From Voacanga thouarsii (taxonomy: Eukaryota; Streptophyta; Magnoliopsida; Gentianales; Apocynaceae): DNA of 64,000 bases. Where the stretch lies: positions 2,278,001-2,342,000 of the forward strand of contig JANUWF010002022.1 of assembly GCA_026120185.1 (NCBI GenBank), given 5' to 3'. Of the stretch, positions 36,300 through 47,797 are shown piece after piece. A program made the translations under genes and the position numbers. The first letter of the stretch is position 1, and every line of letters starts with the position of its first letter. The notes under the pieces are model-generated. The model saw nothing but the letters and a program-made list of their open reading frames with translations. It was not told the origin of the DNA and searched no databases.

Positions 36300-36785
36300 C
36301 TAATCCTCATCAGAATCTTTAATGTCGGCATCATATAACCACCCCCCAGAATTCCTAGTGAAGTCCATCCCTGCCCCACTTGCGAACCCATCTATGGGCT
36401 CCTTCCCGGGTCTCCTAGAACTCTCCCCGGTCTCAACTTAATTGGGTGGGGTTACAAAGGAAGGTCTAGGTGGAGATTCATAATCTATCTCTCCTGGGTC
36501 ATCATTGTCAACAGTCAAGTCTACTATGGGGCTAGGAGGATGGGGAACATATTCCATGTCTATCTCCTCGTCCTCACTGTCGGTAACCAAGTCGATCACG
36601 GGTATTGGAGGTGGCTCGATGATCTGGACCTCATCATCACTACTATCACCCAGGGCAATGATTGGCTGGGGTGCAGGCTGAGGCACTGGCAAGTCCTCCG
36701 GGTAGATAGGAATGGGAGGGTGCCATTGCTGCCCTTTCCTTGCAGTTCTAATCATCCTAACCATCCTACAGCACAAACAGGACAA
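36300..36785 (-). pseudogene. Leader ORF upstream of gag, acidic with repeated hydrophobic-acidic motifs
   Basis: Between the primer site and gag on the minus strand. The open part (36438-36785, 115 codons) has a basic start, a Pro-rich segment, then three similar motifs: IIALGDSSDDE, VIDLVTDSEDEE and IVDLTVDNDD, separated by Pro-rich spacers. Each is a short hydrophobic run followed by Asp/Ser/Glu, the pattern of SUMO-interacting motifs. After one stop the same frame stays open to 36300 and ends in another acidic run (DIKDSDED). Extra ORFs before gag are known in some large plant gypsy elements (Ogre); this one has no known relative that I can name. A fragment of the same leader occurs at 40966-41184. 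Coding status is uncertain. Confidence 0.5.
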
Positions 36786-36849
36786 GGTCAGATAAAAGAT
36801 TTGAACTTAATAAATCAAAACATATAATATCAATACTTACCTAAACCTA

Positions 36850-36862
36850 GTCTCTGATACCA
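36850..36862 (-). other. Primer-binding site (initiator tRNA-Met)
   Basis: On the minus strand TGGTATCAGAGAC, two bases after the LTR end TGTTACA. It matches the tRNA-iMet primer site of plant LTR elements (TGGTATCAGAGC) except near its end. Confidence 0.85.
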
Positions 36863-36864
36863 CT

Positions 36865-39800
36865 TGTAACACCCCGCTACCTAGGCCCAACGGGGCCGGG
36901 GATGTTACCCCGTCCAAAGGACAAGGGGTCTTTATAACTAGGTTACATGAAAATAAAATAAAACAAAAGACTTTAAAATTAAATTTATTACAACCCAAAA
37001 GATAAATACTGGCACAAATCCAACATAAATTGTTTGCAACAATCTCTCAAACAACACTTAAAGTAAATAGCATGAGTCTTCAAACACAGGCAACAATCTA
37101 GCTAATGATCTCCACAGCAGGATCTTCCTGAAAATATGGCATAAAAGGTAGTGAGATAAAAATCTCAGTAAGCCCATGTGTGTTCGAATGTTTCAGGTAA
37201 AATAGTTCATGTATGCATGTTGTAAAAGTTTCATAAGAAAAAGTGCTAGCAAGCAATAAATAAATGCTGAAAATAAAGAGTGGTGTTTCGCTTTTCAAAC
37301 CATACATGTGCACAATAAATACAACCACTCAAATGGGTAGCCATGGGTTACCACACGTTGGGCCCCATGACCAAATAACTGTCAGAATGCCACACTTTGT
37401 GCAAGCTGACAAAAGGTAGGTGTACAGCCTATCGAGTGAGATACTACTCCATCTCAACACCCAAACTTACCGGTTGTTCACTTTGGAACACACAGTCCAC
37501 ATGACTGAAACTTGCTAGCTCGGACCGGTATGACCTACCGGACTGGCATCATATCCAGGAAGGACTTACCCCTCAGAGGTGGCCACCTACTGAGAGACTT
37601 ACCCTAACCCTTCAAAGACTAGTCTTGGTGGTCTACCCTTATTGAGTACTCAACGTTGATTGTTCCACTTGGGAGAAAATTGATCAAACTTTGCTTTATT
37701 TGGAAATAGCAATTAAGGGTTTCCAAAAGTCTAGTCAAGTTGGGTTTTAGCAAAAGTTTAGATTTGTGTAAAACTGCTTGTTCAATTTTCAAATGATTTG
37801 CTTGACTGAAATAAAAAGGAAAAACAGTCCTTAATTGCATTTACAAATAAATGTCCATATACTTTGCATTTGCTTGCCACAATAACTTTTGGTCTTCACA
37901 AAACTCCATGCAGGAGCTTACCTGCTTCTTTGCTTGCTCAAACCCAAAAGTCTTCCAAGGCTGACCTAACCTCGCCTGGGGTAAAAACAAAACATAAGGT
38001 CACATTCAGGCTATACCTGCCTTACATAAATAATTCTTAGCTCAACTAGTTACAACCATGATTAACCATGACCTTAATGTCCTAAGCTTTAAGGCTAGAT
38101 GCTAAAGAATTTTATAAAACAAGTCTTGTTTGATAAGTTAAAATAACTAGGGGTTCTAAAATAATTGCTAATAAATTATAGACTCAAATAATAATTCTTG
38201 AGTGTTATTAATAATAAATAAACTAAGGTTTGAATTTTAAATAATATTAAGTCCTAAATAATTTTAATAAATGATAATTTAAAAATAGCTTTATTATAAA
38301 TAAATAATAAATTAAATAATTTTTAATTTAAATAATTTTTAATAGATAATAATTAATTAATAATAAATAAAATTAAGAATAAATGGATTTTATTAAATTT
38401 TTGTTTAATAAAAATATTAATAGCCTAATTAAATATTCCAATCCAAATCCCCTAGTGTTTCGAATTTTGTGGGAAAATATAGTAGTAATTCTAATTTTTT
38501 TGTAATAAATTTTGTTAATGAACATAACCTAGAATTAATAAGAAAATAATCTCTTATCATGATTTTCCTAGTGCTAGAAAAGATTCATGATCACATTCTC
38601 CATCATCAAACAATAAACCATTCCTTTCATGAACATACACTTGAACTATCGCGTACCATCACATGGCCAAAATCCTACTAAGCATAATCATCAATCATGG
38701 TTTCCATGGAAAAATAAGAACATAAAAGCCTAATCACCTTTGGTGTCACAATATCTAATCATGCTTCAAACATCCATAAAATTCACTAAGCATGAAGAAC
38801 ATACATTGATTCAAAAGGAAAATACATATATCCTAGTCATATACAACAATTATCATGTCCTAACCCCAATCCCTTTATGCATATACTCAATCTCCCAATT
38901 CCATCTCCCTATCAACACTGAAGAGACATGATTTCAGAATTTAATAAGAGAGATTTAAGAATGAATACTTGATTGTCGAGTACTTTGAAGAAGACAAAAG
39001 AAGGTCCACGCGCGATGGAGTGTCTTGAATGGTCCAACGAAACAAACGATCATGGTTGATGATTGATCAACCATTTCGGTAAGAAGAGAGAGAGAGAGAG
39101 AGATCATTAGAATGATATAATCGAATGGAAGAAGATGAACAAGAAGGGTGTTCTTGACTTACCTTGTTGATGTTCTTGAGACCTTCAAGAAAAAGGTTAA
39201 TTTCGATCCACTTGAAAATTTTTGTTTGCGAGGTTTTGTGTTATAAATACCAGAAATGAGGTTTAGGGATTAAATGGAAGTGATTTGGAGTGTTTGAGAG
39301 TGATTGGAGGTGTTTAGAGTAGGGTTAGGCTTGAAGAAGGTTAGTGTGTGTTCTTGGTGTTCTTGGTGAAAATGGAGAGAATTTGGAAGAATGCTGCACG
39401 AATTTTGGTAACAGGCTGGCCGAATGGTATGGAATGAGTGAGGGTTTCGGTTTTCAGCTAGAAAGAGAGGGGATGATCAGATTTTTTTGAAATTTAAATG
39501 GAGGAAATAGTGGAGATGTTTAAGGTAAGAGGTTAGCTATGGTGTTCTGATCAAGAGAGGTTTCTATGTCTTCCAATGGTGCCGGCTGAACATGGAGTTT
39601 TTTCCTGAAATGATTGAAGGTTAATGTTGCTCAAGGCTGGCTGAAATTCAGTCCATGAAGGCAGAGAAAATTCTGGTTAATTAGCCTAATGCAAGAGTGG
39701 TTTTAATGGAGTAAAATGCTGAAATTATTTGAAGTTCAAAAGAGTTTGAATGGAGTGATCTTATGAGTGTTTTGTGGTGCAGCTATGGAGTCCTTATGCT

Positions 39801-40964
39801 CAAGGTAAGAGTGGGGTTTATGGTGTTCAGTCTACAGCTGAGCAAGTTCAATTTTTACAGAGGTTGAAGATGATTTTCGGCCTTAGGCTAGAAGGAAGCA
39901 AGGCTGGAAAATTCTGGTTTCAAGTTGTTCAGAATTTTCGAAGATTGCAGAATTTTTGGTGCAGAATTTTGCACACCCTTAGCTCGATTTTCAGAGGTTC
40001 TTCTGGGGTGTTTTAGGGTCTTCCAAGGTTGGTTTTTCAGCCTTATTTCTGGAAAAATACAGAAGAGATTTGTTGGCTTGAAGGTGAACTAAAAACAGCT
40101 TCATTTCCTTGATTGTAAGCTGCGAAATGCCCAGTTTTTTTTTTTCTGGTTTGGTGCTGTTTTGTGCAGTCCGAAATTTGCATAGTTTTTCCAGCTTCCA
40201 AGCCACATAAAATGACCATTTTCTTGGCAGCAAATGAATGGGATTATGGCCTGAATTTTCGAAGAAAGGGTCTGCAACAATTCTGGAAAATTTCCAGATT
40301 TCTTTCCACTAAAGTATGAACAACATGAAGGTAGATTTGAAGGTCCTTTCATGGTGATTGATTTTCTCTTGGAACCCTTCCTATTTACCCTCCTATTTTC
40401 TGCCAACTACCCAACCACCATAGCTGATTTTCGAATTTCATGGTGGAGGAGTTATCCCAGAATTTTTTTGGAATTTAAAAGAAAGGATTTAATGGTTTTG
40501 AATTATAAAGATGTTAGGACAAGTTAGATGTAATAAATAGAACAAGAATTACTCTAGAATTATTTTTAGGACATGAGGATAAGGTTAGGACATTCTTTTC
40601 ATGTCTCCCCTAAGACAACATTCCTATTTTTATGGAATGCAAGAAAACAAAAATTCAAACTTAATGAAAATAATCATGATAAAACTTAAATGATGGGATT
40701 TGAACTCAAGACCTTAGAAATTAATTCCAAAGCTATAACCACTAAACCACAACAACTATTGTTCTTATTTCCTCACCCACATATTTTTCTTATCTACTCC
40801 TCAAGTTATCTCCCTATTCTGACCTCATGCAAAATTACCATTTTACCCCTCCTACTCAATAAGCATAACTAAGCATTTAAACCTATAATCCACGATTCTA
40901 AAGCACATAAAATCATTCAAAAACATATATATTCATGCAAAATAATATGATATGCATATCCTAC
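36865..40964 (-). repeat. LTR copy B (~4.1 kb, lacking its first ~50 bases)
   Basis: Nearly identical, inverted, to 41935-46216. It ends (minus strand) GGGGTGTTACA next to the primer site. At 40962-40970 it switches to leader sequence instead of reaching the LTR start TGTGAAACCCC. It contains a GA run at about 39084-39102 and an embedded tRNA-like segment (about 40693-40757). Open frames within it (for example 39774-40016 and 40101-40406) are not matched by intact frames in the other copy and look non-coding. Confidence 0.88.
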
Positions 40965-40965
40965 C

Positions 40966-41184
40966 CTCATCGTCACTACTATCACCCAGGGTAATGATTG
41001 GCTGGGGTGCAGGCTGAGGCACTGGCAAGTCCTCCGGGTAGATAGGAATGGGAGGGTGCCATTGCTGCCCTTTCCTTGCGGTTCTAATCATCCTAACCAT
41101 CCTACAGCACAAACAGGACAGGTCAGATAAAAGATTTGAACTTAATAAATCAAAACATATAATATCAATACTTACCTAAACCTA
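40966..41184 (-). repeat. Leader fragment, second copy
   Basis: Matches about 36630-36849 (the primer-proximal leader including the start of the leader ORF) in the same orientation. It is joined on one side to LTR B and on the other to a primer site and LTR C. Confidence 0.85.
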
Positions 41185-41197
41185 GTCTCTGATACCA
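41185..41197 (-). other. Primer-binding site, second copy
   Basis: Identical to the site at 36850-36862, two bases from the end of LTR part C. Confidence 0.85.
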
Positions 41198-41199
41198 CT

Positions 41200-41884
41200 T
41201 GTAACACCCCACTACCTAGGCCCAATAGGGCCGGGGATGTCGCCCCGTCCAAATGACAAGGGGACTTTATAACTAGGTTACATTAAAATAAAATAAAACA
41301 AAAGACTTTAAAATTAAATTTATTACAACCCAAAAGATAAATACTGGCACAAATCCAAAATAAATTGTTTGCAACAATCTCTCAAACAACACTTAAAGTA
41401 AATAGCATGAGTCTTCAAGCATAGGCAACAATCTAGCTAATGACTTCCATAGCAGGATCTTCCTGAAAATATGGCATAAAAGGTGGTGAGATAAAAATCT
41501 CACTAAGCCCGTGTGTGCTTTGAGTGTCTCAGGTAAAATAGTTCATGTATGCATGTTGTAAAAGTTTCATAAGGAAAAGTGCTAGCAAGCAATAAATAAA
41601 TGCAGAAAATAAAGAGTGGTGTTTTGCTTTTCAAATCATACATGTGCACAATAAATACAACCACTCAAATGGGTAGCCATGGGTTACCACACGTTGGGCC
41701 CCATGACCAAATAACTGTCAGAATGCCACACTTTGTGCAAGCTGACAAAAGGTAGATGTACAACCTATCGGGTGAGATACTCCTCAATCTCTACACCCAA
41801 ACTTACCAGTTGTCCACTTCGGAACACACAGTCCACATGACTGAAACTTGCTAGCTCGGACCGGTATAACCTACCGGACTGGCG
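41200..41884 (-). repeat. LTR part C (3' portion, ~685 bp)
   Basis: Matches the first ~685 bases of copies A and B from TGTAACACCCC inwards, then stops abruptly after CTACCGGACTGGC, where the plus-oriented LTR D begins at TGTGAAACC. Confidence 0.88.
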
Positions 41885-42130
41885 ATGTGAAACCCCACCT
41901 AAAACCAACCCTAGAGTAAGGGGGTCGGGAATGCATATCATATTATATTGCATGAATATATGTATTTTTGAATGATTTTATGTGCTTTAGAATCATGAAT
42001 TATAGGTTTAAATGCTTAGTTATGCTTATTGAGTAGGAGGGGTAAAATTGTAATTTTGCTTGAGGTCAGAATAGGGAGATAACTTGAGGAGTAGATAAGA
42101 AAAATATGTGGGTGAGGAAATAAGAACAAT

Positions 42131-42197
42131 AGTTGTTGTGGTTTAGTGGTTATAGCTTTGGAATTAATTTCTAAGGTCATGAGTTCAAATCTCATCA
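42131..42197 (+). other. tRNA-like segment with Pol III box A and box B, inside the LTR
   Basis: It contains TGGTTTAGTGGTTATAG (box A-like) and GAGTTCAAATC (box B-like), with about 31 bases between them. The same segment is inverted in LTR copy B. Plant SINEs are tRNA-derived and start with this arrangement, so a SINE head may be captured in the LTR. It does not fold as a complete tRNA by eye. Confidence 0.5.
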
Positions 42198-42413
42198 TTT
42201 AAGTTTTATCATGATTATTTTCATTAAGTTTGAATTTTTGTTTTCTTGCATTCCATAAAAATAGGAATGTTGTATTAGGGAAGACATGAAGAGAATGTTC
42301 TAACCTTATCCTCATGCCCTAAAAAGAATTCTAGAGGAATTCTTGTCCTATTTATTACCTCTAGCTTGTCATAACATCTTTATAATTCAAAACCATTAAA
42401 TCCTTTCTTTTAA

Positions 42414-42763
42414 ATTCCAAAAAAATTATGGGATAACTCCTCCACCGTGAAATTCGAAAATCAGCTATGGTGGTTGGGTAGTTGGCCGAAAATAGGAGGG
42501 TAAATAGGAAGGGTTCTAAGAGAAAATCAATCACCATGAAAGGACCTTCAAATCTACCTTCATGTTGTTCCAAAAAAATTTAATTTTTTTGGAATTTAAT
42601 TTCTTTTAAATTCCAAAAAAATTATGGGATAACTCCTCCACCGTGAAATTCGAAAATCAGCTATGGTGGTTGGGTAGTTGGCCGAAAATAGGAGGGTAAA
42701 TAGGAAGGGTTCTAAGAGAAAATCAATCACCATGAAAGGACCTTCAAATCTACCTTCATGTTG
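42414..42763 (+). repeat. Direct duplication within LTR D
   Basis: A ~157 bp block starting AATTCCAAAAAAATTATGGG and ending CTACCTTCATGTTGTTC occurs twice, about 193 bases apart, separated by an AT-rich spacer. LTR B has only one copy, so the duplication arose after the copies separated or in the parent of D. Confidence 0.85.
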
Positions 42764-45700
42764 TTCATACTTTAGTGGAAAGAAATCTGGAAATTTTCCA
42801 GAATTGTTGCAGACCCTTTCTTCGAAAATTCAGGCCATAATCCCATTCATTTTCTGCCAAGAAAATGGTCATTTTATATGGTTTGGAAGCTGGAAAAACT
42901 GTGCAAATTTTGGACTGCACAAAACAGCACCAAACCAGAAAAAAAAACTGGGCATTTCGCAGCTTACAATCAAGGAAATGAAGCTGTTTTTAGTTCACCT
43001 TCAAGCCAGCAAATCTCTTCTGTATTTGTCCAGAAATAAGACTGAAAAACCAACCTTTGAAGACCCTCAAACACCCCAGAAGAACCTCTGAAAATAGAGC
43101 TAAGGGTGTGCAAAATTCTGCACCAAAAATTCTGCAATCTTCGAAAATTCTGAACAACTTGAAACCAAAATTTTCCAGCCTTGCTTCCTTCTAGCCTAAG
43201 GCCGAAAATCATCTTCAACCTTTGTAAAAATTGAACTTGCTCAGCTGTAGACTGAACATCATAAACCCCACTCTTACCTTGAGCATAAGGACTCCATAGC
43301 TGCACCACAAAACACTCCTAAGATCACTGCATTCAAACTCTTTTGAACTTCAAATAATTTCAGCATTTTACTCCATTAAAACCACTCTTGCATTAGGCTA
43401 ATTAACCAGAATTTTCTCTGCCTTCATGGACTGAATTTCAGCCAGCCTTGAGCAACATTAACCTTCAATCATTTCAGGAAAAAACTCCATGTTCAGCCGG
43501 CACCATTGGAAGACATAGAAACCTCTCTTAATCAAAACACCATAGCTAACCTCTTACCTTAAACATCTCCACTATTTCCTCCATTTAAATTTCAAAAAAA
43601 TTTGATCATCCCCTCTCTTTCTAGCTGAAAACCGAAACCCTCACTCATTCCATACCATTCGGCCAGCCTTCTACCAAAATTCGTGCAGCATTCTTCCAAA
43701 TTCTCTCCATTTTCACCAAGAACACCAAAAATGCACACTAACCTTCTTCAAGCCTATCCCTACTCTAAACACCTCCAATCACTCTCAAACACTCCAAATC
43801 ACTTCCATTTAATCCCTAAACCTCATTTCTGGTATTTATAACACAAAACCTCGCAAACAAAAATTTTCAAGTGGATCGAAATTAACCTTTTTCTTGAAGG
43901 TCTCAAGAACATCAACAAGGTAAGTCAAGAACACCCTTCTTGTTCATATTTTTCCATTCGATTATATCATTCTAATGATCTCTCTCTCTCTCTCTTCTAA
44001 CCGAAATGGTTGATCAATCATCAACCATGATCGTTTGTTTCGTTGGACCATTCAAGACACTCCATCGCGCGTGGACCTTCTTTTGTCTTCTTCAAAGTAC
44101 TCTACAATCAAGTATTCATTCTTAAATATCTCTTATTAAATTCTAAAATCATGTCTCTTCGGTGTTGATAGGGAGATGGAATTGGGAGATTGAGTATATG
44201 CATAAAGGGATTGGGGTTAGGACATGATAAGTGTTGTATATGACTAGGATATATGTATTTTCCTTTTGAATCAATGTATGTTCTTCATGCTTAGTGAATT
44301 TTATGGATGTTTGAAGCATGATTAGATATTGTGACACCAAAGGTGATTAGGCTTTTATGTTCTTATTTTTCCATGGAAACCATGATTGATGATTATGCTT
44401 AGTAGGATTTTGGCCATGTGATGGTACACGATAGTTCAAGTGTATGTTCATGAAAGGAATGGTTTATTGTTTGATGATGGAGAATGTGATCATGAATCTT
44501 TTCTAGCACTAGGAAAATCATGATAAGAGATTATTTTCTTATTAATTCTAGGTTATGTTCATTAACAAAATTTATTACAAAAAAATTAGAATTACTACTA
44601 TATTTTCCCTCAAAATTCGAAACTTTAGGGGATTTGGATTGGAATATTTAATTAGGCTATTAATATTTTTATTAAACAAAAATTTAATAAAATCCATTTA
44701 TTCTTAATTTTATTTATTATTAATTAATTATTATCTATTAAAAATTATTTAAATTAAAAATTATTTAATTTATTATTTATTTATAATAAAGCTATTTTTA
44801 AATTATCATTTATTAAAATTATTTAGGACTTAATATTATTTAAAATTCAAACCTTAGTTTATGTATTATTAATAATACTCAAGAATTATTATTTGAGTCT
44901 ATAATTTATTAGCAATTATTTTAGAACCCCTAGTTATTTTAACTTATCAAACTAGACTTGTTTTATAAAATTCTTTAGCATCTAGCCTTAAAGCTTAGGA
45001 CATTGAGGTCATGGTTAATCATGGTTGTAACTAGTTGAGCTAAGAATTATTTATGTAAGGCAGGTATAGCCTGAATATGACCTTATGTTTTGTTTTTACC
45101 TCAGGCGAGGTTAGGTCAGCCTTGGAAGACTTTTGGGTTTGAGCAAGCAAAGAAGCAGGTAAGCTCCTGCATGGAGTTTTGTGAAGACCAAAAGTTATTG
45201 TGGCAAGTAAATGCAATGTATATGGACATTTATTTGTAAATGCAATTAATGACTGTTTTTCCTTTTTATTTCAGTCAAGCAAATCATTTGAAAATTGAAC
45301 AAGCAGTTTTACACAAATCTAAACTTTTGCTAAAACCCAACTTGACTAGACTTTTGGAAACCCTTAATTGCTATTTCCAAATAAAGAAAAGTGTGATCAA
45401 TTTTCTCCCAAGTGGAACAATCAACGTTGAGTACTCAATGAGGGTAGACCACCAGGACTAGTCTTTGAAGGGTTAGGGTAAGTCTCTTAGTAGGTGGCTA
45501 CCTCTGAGGGGTGAGTCCTTCCTGGATAGGATACCAATCCGGTAGGTCATACCGGTCCGAGCTAGCATGTTTCAGTTATGTGGACTGTGTGTTCCGGAGT
45601 GGACAACCGGTAAGTTTGGGTGTAGAGATGGAAGAGTATCTCACCCGGTAGGCTGTACACCTACCTTTTGTCAGCTTACTCAAAGTGTGGCATTCTGACT

Positions 45701-46216
45701 GTTATTTAGTCTTGGGGCTCAATGTGTGGTAACCCATGGCTACCTATTTGAGTGGTTGCATTTATTGTGCACATGTATAGTTTGAAAAGTGAAATGCCAC
45801 TCTTTATTTTCAACACTTATTTATTGCTTGCCAGCACCTTTTTCTTATGAAACTTTTACAACTTGCATACGTGAATTATTTTACCTGAAATACTCAAACA
45901 CACACGGGCTTACTGAGATTTTTATCTCACCACCTTTTATGCCATATTTTCAGGAAGATCCTGCTGTGGAGATCATTAGCTAGAATGTTGCATATGCTTG
46001 AAGACTCATGCTATTTACTTTAAGTGTTGTTTGAGAGATTGTTGCAAACAATTTATGTTGGATTTGTGCCAGTATTTATCTTTTGGGTTGTATTAAATTT
46101 AATTTTAAAGTCTTTTGTTTTATTTTATTTTCATGTAACCTAGTTATAAAGACCCCTTGTCCTTTGGACGGGGCGACATCCCCGGCCCTGTTGGGCCTAG
46201 GTAGTGGGGTGTTACA

Positions 46217-46918
46217 ACTATTACTTTCATCTTTCCAATAGAGCATAGAACTATTGACATATACATCAATTTTCTGCATTGGTAATCCAAGTTCGGTTAC
46301 CTTCTTTGTTTGATATTAGTCTTTTGCCATCTTCTTACCGGGTGGCATAACTTCTTTCATAAGCTGGGCAATTTCGTTGAAATAATTTTCAGACATATTA
46401 TTTTCGAACTTAATATTTAGCAAATGAGAAATAAAAGATAACTATGAGTGAGTAGCACATCCTTTCCATATTGGCATATCAGTAGCTCTTAACATGTCAT
46501 ACAATTTCTGTGCCTCTAAATTAGGGGATTCGTCGGCACGCAATTGAGGATTTGAGTTAAAGCTTGGTCCTGCAGCGTCAATTATCATTTGACGATATGG
46601 GTTTTTGGATGCTAATTCTACGAAGGATGCAACTTGGTCACTCCTGTAAGTTGTTCAGACTAATGCTTCTCCGTGATAAGTCCAGTTTGTATAATATGAT
46701 ACAAACCCTTTCTGATACAAATAGGATATGATTACTTCTTTAGAATAAGACATTTCATTCTTAGAAGTTGAACAAGGACATCTAATTTGACCCCTATCTG
46801 TTGGAGGAGCATTTAATGATGCAAACTCAATGAATTTATATACTCCCTTAATAAACTCTGGATTAAGCTCCTACCCCTGAGAATTATGATGTTTATACAT
46901 CCAACTACGATTTTCCAT
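46217..46918 (-). pseudogene. CACTA TNP2 transposase, N-terminal part
   Basis: From the ATG at 46918: ENRSWMYKHH, then (after a stop) LNPEFIKGVYKFIEFASL, RGQIRCPCSTSKN, VIISYLYQKGFVSYYTNWTYHGEALV, which is the transposase-associated domain (PF13963), then a linker (LRATDMPIWKGCATHS) typical of the start of the TNP2 core. It ends DESNS at the gypsy insertion and continues at 34410. At least four stops. It is the same gene as 31340-34410. Confidence 0.85.
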
Positions 46919-47039
46919 CTGTAACATACACATTATCAAGAAAGCATTTAGTCATATATCAGGAAAACACTAGATTGTGCTTGGATATGAATACTACAAT
47001 TAGTCTTTTTTATTGATTTACCACATTCCTTATGCTTCT

Positions 47040-47620
47040 CCGAATATAGTTGCATAATCATGTTTATATAAACGCCCAATATACATAGCACACAATCAGT
47101 TAACTCCAACATATACCACATACAAAAGAATATTTTAGTACATGGTACATATTGACAAGATTAGTAACTATGGAAATTTTTAAATGTCAAAAGTAGAGTT
47201 ATGAAGTTTTCTGACATTATGCATTATACGTGGGCTTCTGCTAGTAAACCATCATCGCAAAACATGGAATGGTTGCCCAATCATGTTTATATAGATGCCC
47301 AATATAGTTAGCACACAATCAGTCAACTCTAGCATATACCATATACAGAAGAATATTTTTGTGCATGGTACATATTCATAAGCTTAGTCACTATGGAAAT
47401 TTTTAAATGTCAAAAGTAAATTCAAGTTTTCTGATATTGTGTATCAAACGTAGGCTTTTGATGGTAAACTATCGTCGCAAAACATGAAATAGTTGCCCAA
47501 TCATATTTATATAGATGCCCAATATACTTAGCACACAATCAGTCAAGTCTAGCGTATACCACATCCAAAAGAATATATCTGTGCATGGTACATATTCACA
47601 AGCATAGTAATTAGAAGAGA
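47040..47620. repeat. Tandem repeat, ~221 bp unit, about 2.6 copies
   Basis: GCCCAATATA marks recur at 47074, 47297 and 47517, each followed by CACACAATCAGT and later GTACATGGTACATATT-like blocks. The units are diverged. They lie just upstream of the TNP2 start, where the other terminal region of the CACTA element would be expected. Confidence 0.8.
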
Positions 47621-47797
47621 GAAAAAATAGTAGATCTTGCAGCCCCAATAGTCGAGAAGAATCCCACAGAAATAGTTCAATAAGAACCCTAGAGTTTTAA
47701 ATCCCATCCAAATCATAAACTAACAGTCTGACAGGTTTTTAAAAACCAAAGAGTACAAAAGTCCTTTTACAACTACTATAAGAAAAATCCTTACAGT

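Larger units (their letters stand above)
34411..46216. mobile_element. Rearranged Ty3/gypsy element with inverted LTR ends (11.8 kb)
   Basis: One insertion unit: TGTAACACCCC at the left edge and GGGGTGTTACA at the right edge, flanked by a 5-bp duplication ACTAT (34406-34410 and 46217-46221). Removing it and one ACTAT rejoins the TNP2 reading frame (DESNSGVCKF). Inside, in order: LTR 3' part (-), gag N-terminal part (-), leader with ORF (-), primer site (-), near-complete LTR (-), leader fragment (-), second primer site (-), LTR 3' part (-), and a full LTR (+). Both outer edges are therefore LTR 3' (U5) ends. No pol is present, so it depended on another element for movement. Gag resembles plant chromovirus (Tekay-like) gag. 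Confidence 0.9.
41886..46216 (+). repeat. Full-length LTR D (~4.33 kb)
   Basis: Starts TGTGAAACCCCACC and ends GGGGTGTTACA: canonical TG...CA with short inverted ends. It is in the opposite orientation to A, B and C. It carries a duplicated ~157 bp block (about 42414-42570 and 42607-42763), a CT run at 43979-43995, and a tRNA-like segment at 42131-42197. At over 4 kb it is among the long LTRs seen in plant gypsy elements. Confidence 0.88.

Noticed and set aside
36540..36827. 95-codon plus-strand frame opposite the leader ORF
   Set aside because: Antisense shadow of the repetitive Pro/Asp-rich leader frame.
42678..43091. 137-codon frame inside LTR D
   Set aside because: The matching region of LTR B carries a frameshift, there is no domain, and the position is within an LTR; probably non-coding.
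34411..46216. Mutator-like element with very long terminal inverted repeats
   Set aside because: The large inverted repeat suggested this first, but the 5-bp (not 9-bp) duplication, TG...CA ends, tRNA-iMet primer sites and gag show that it is LTR-retroelement material.
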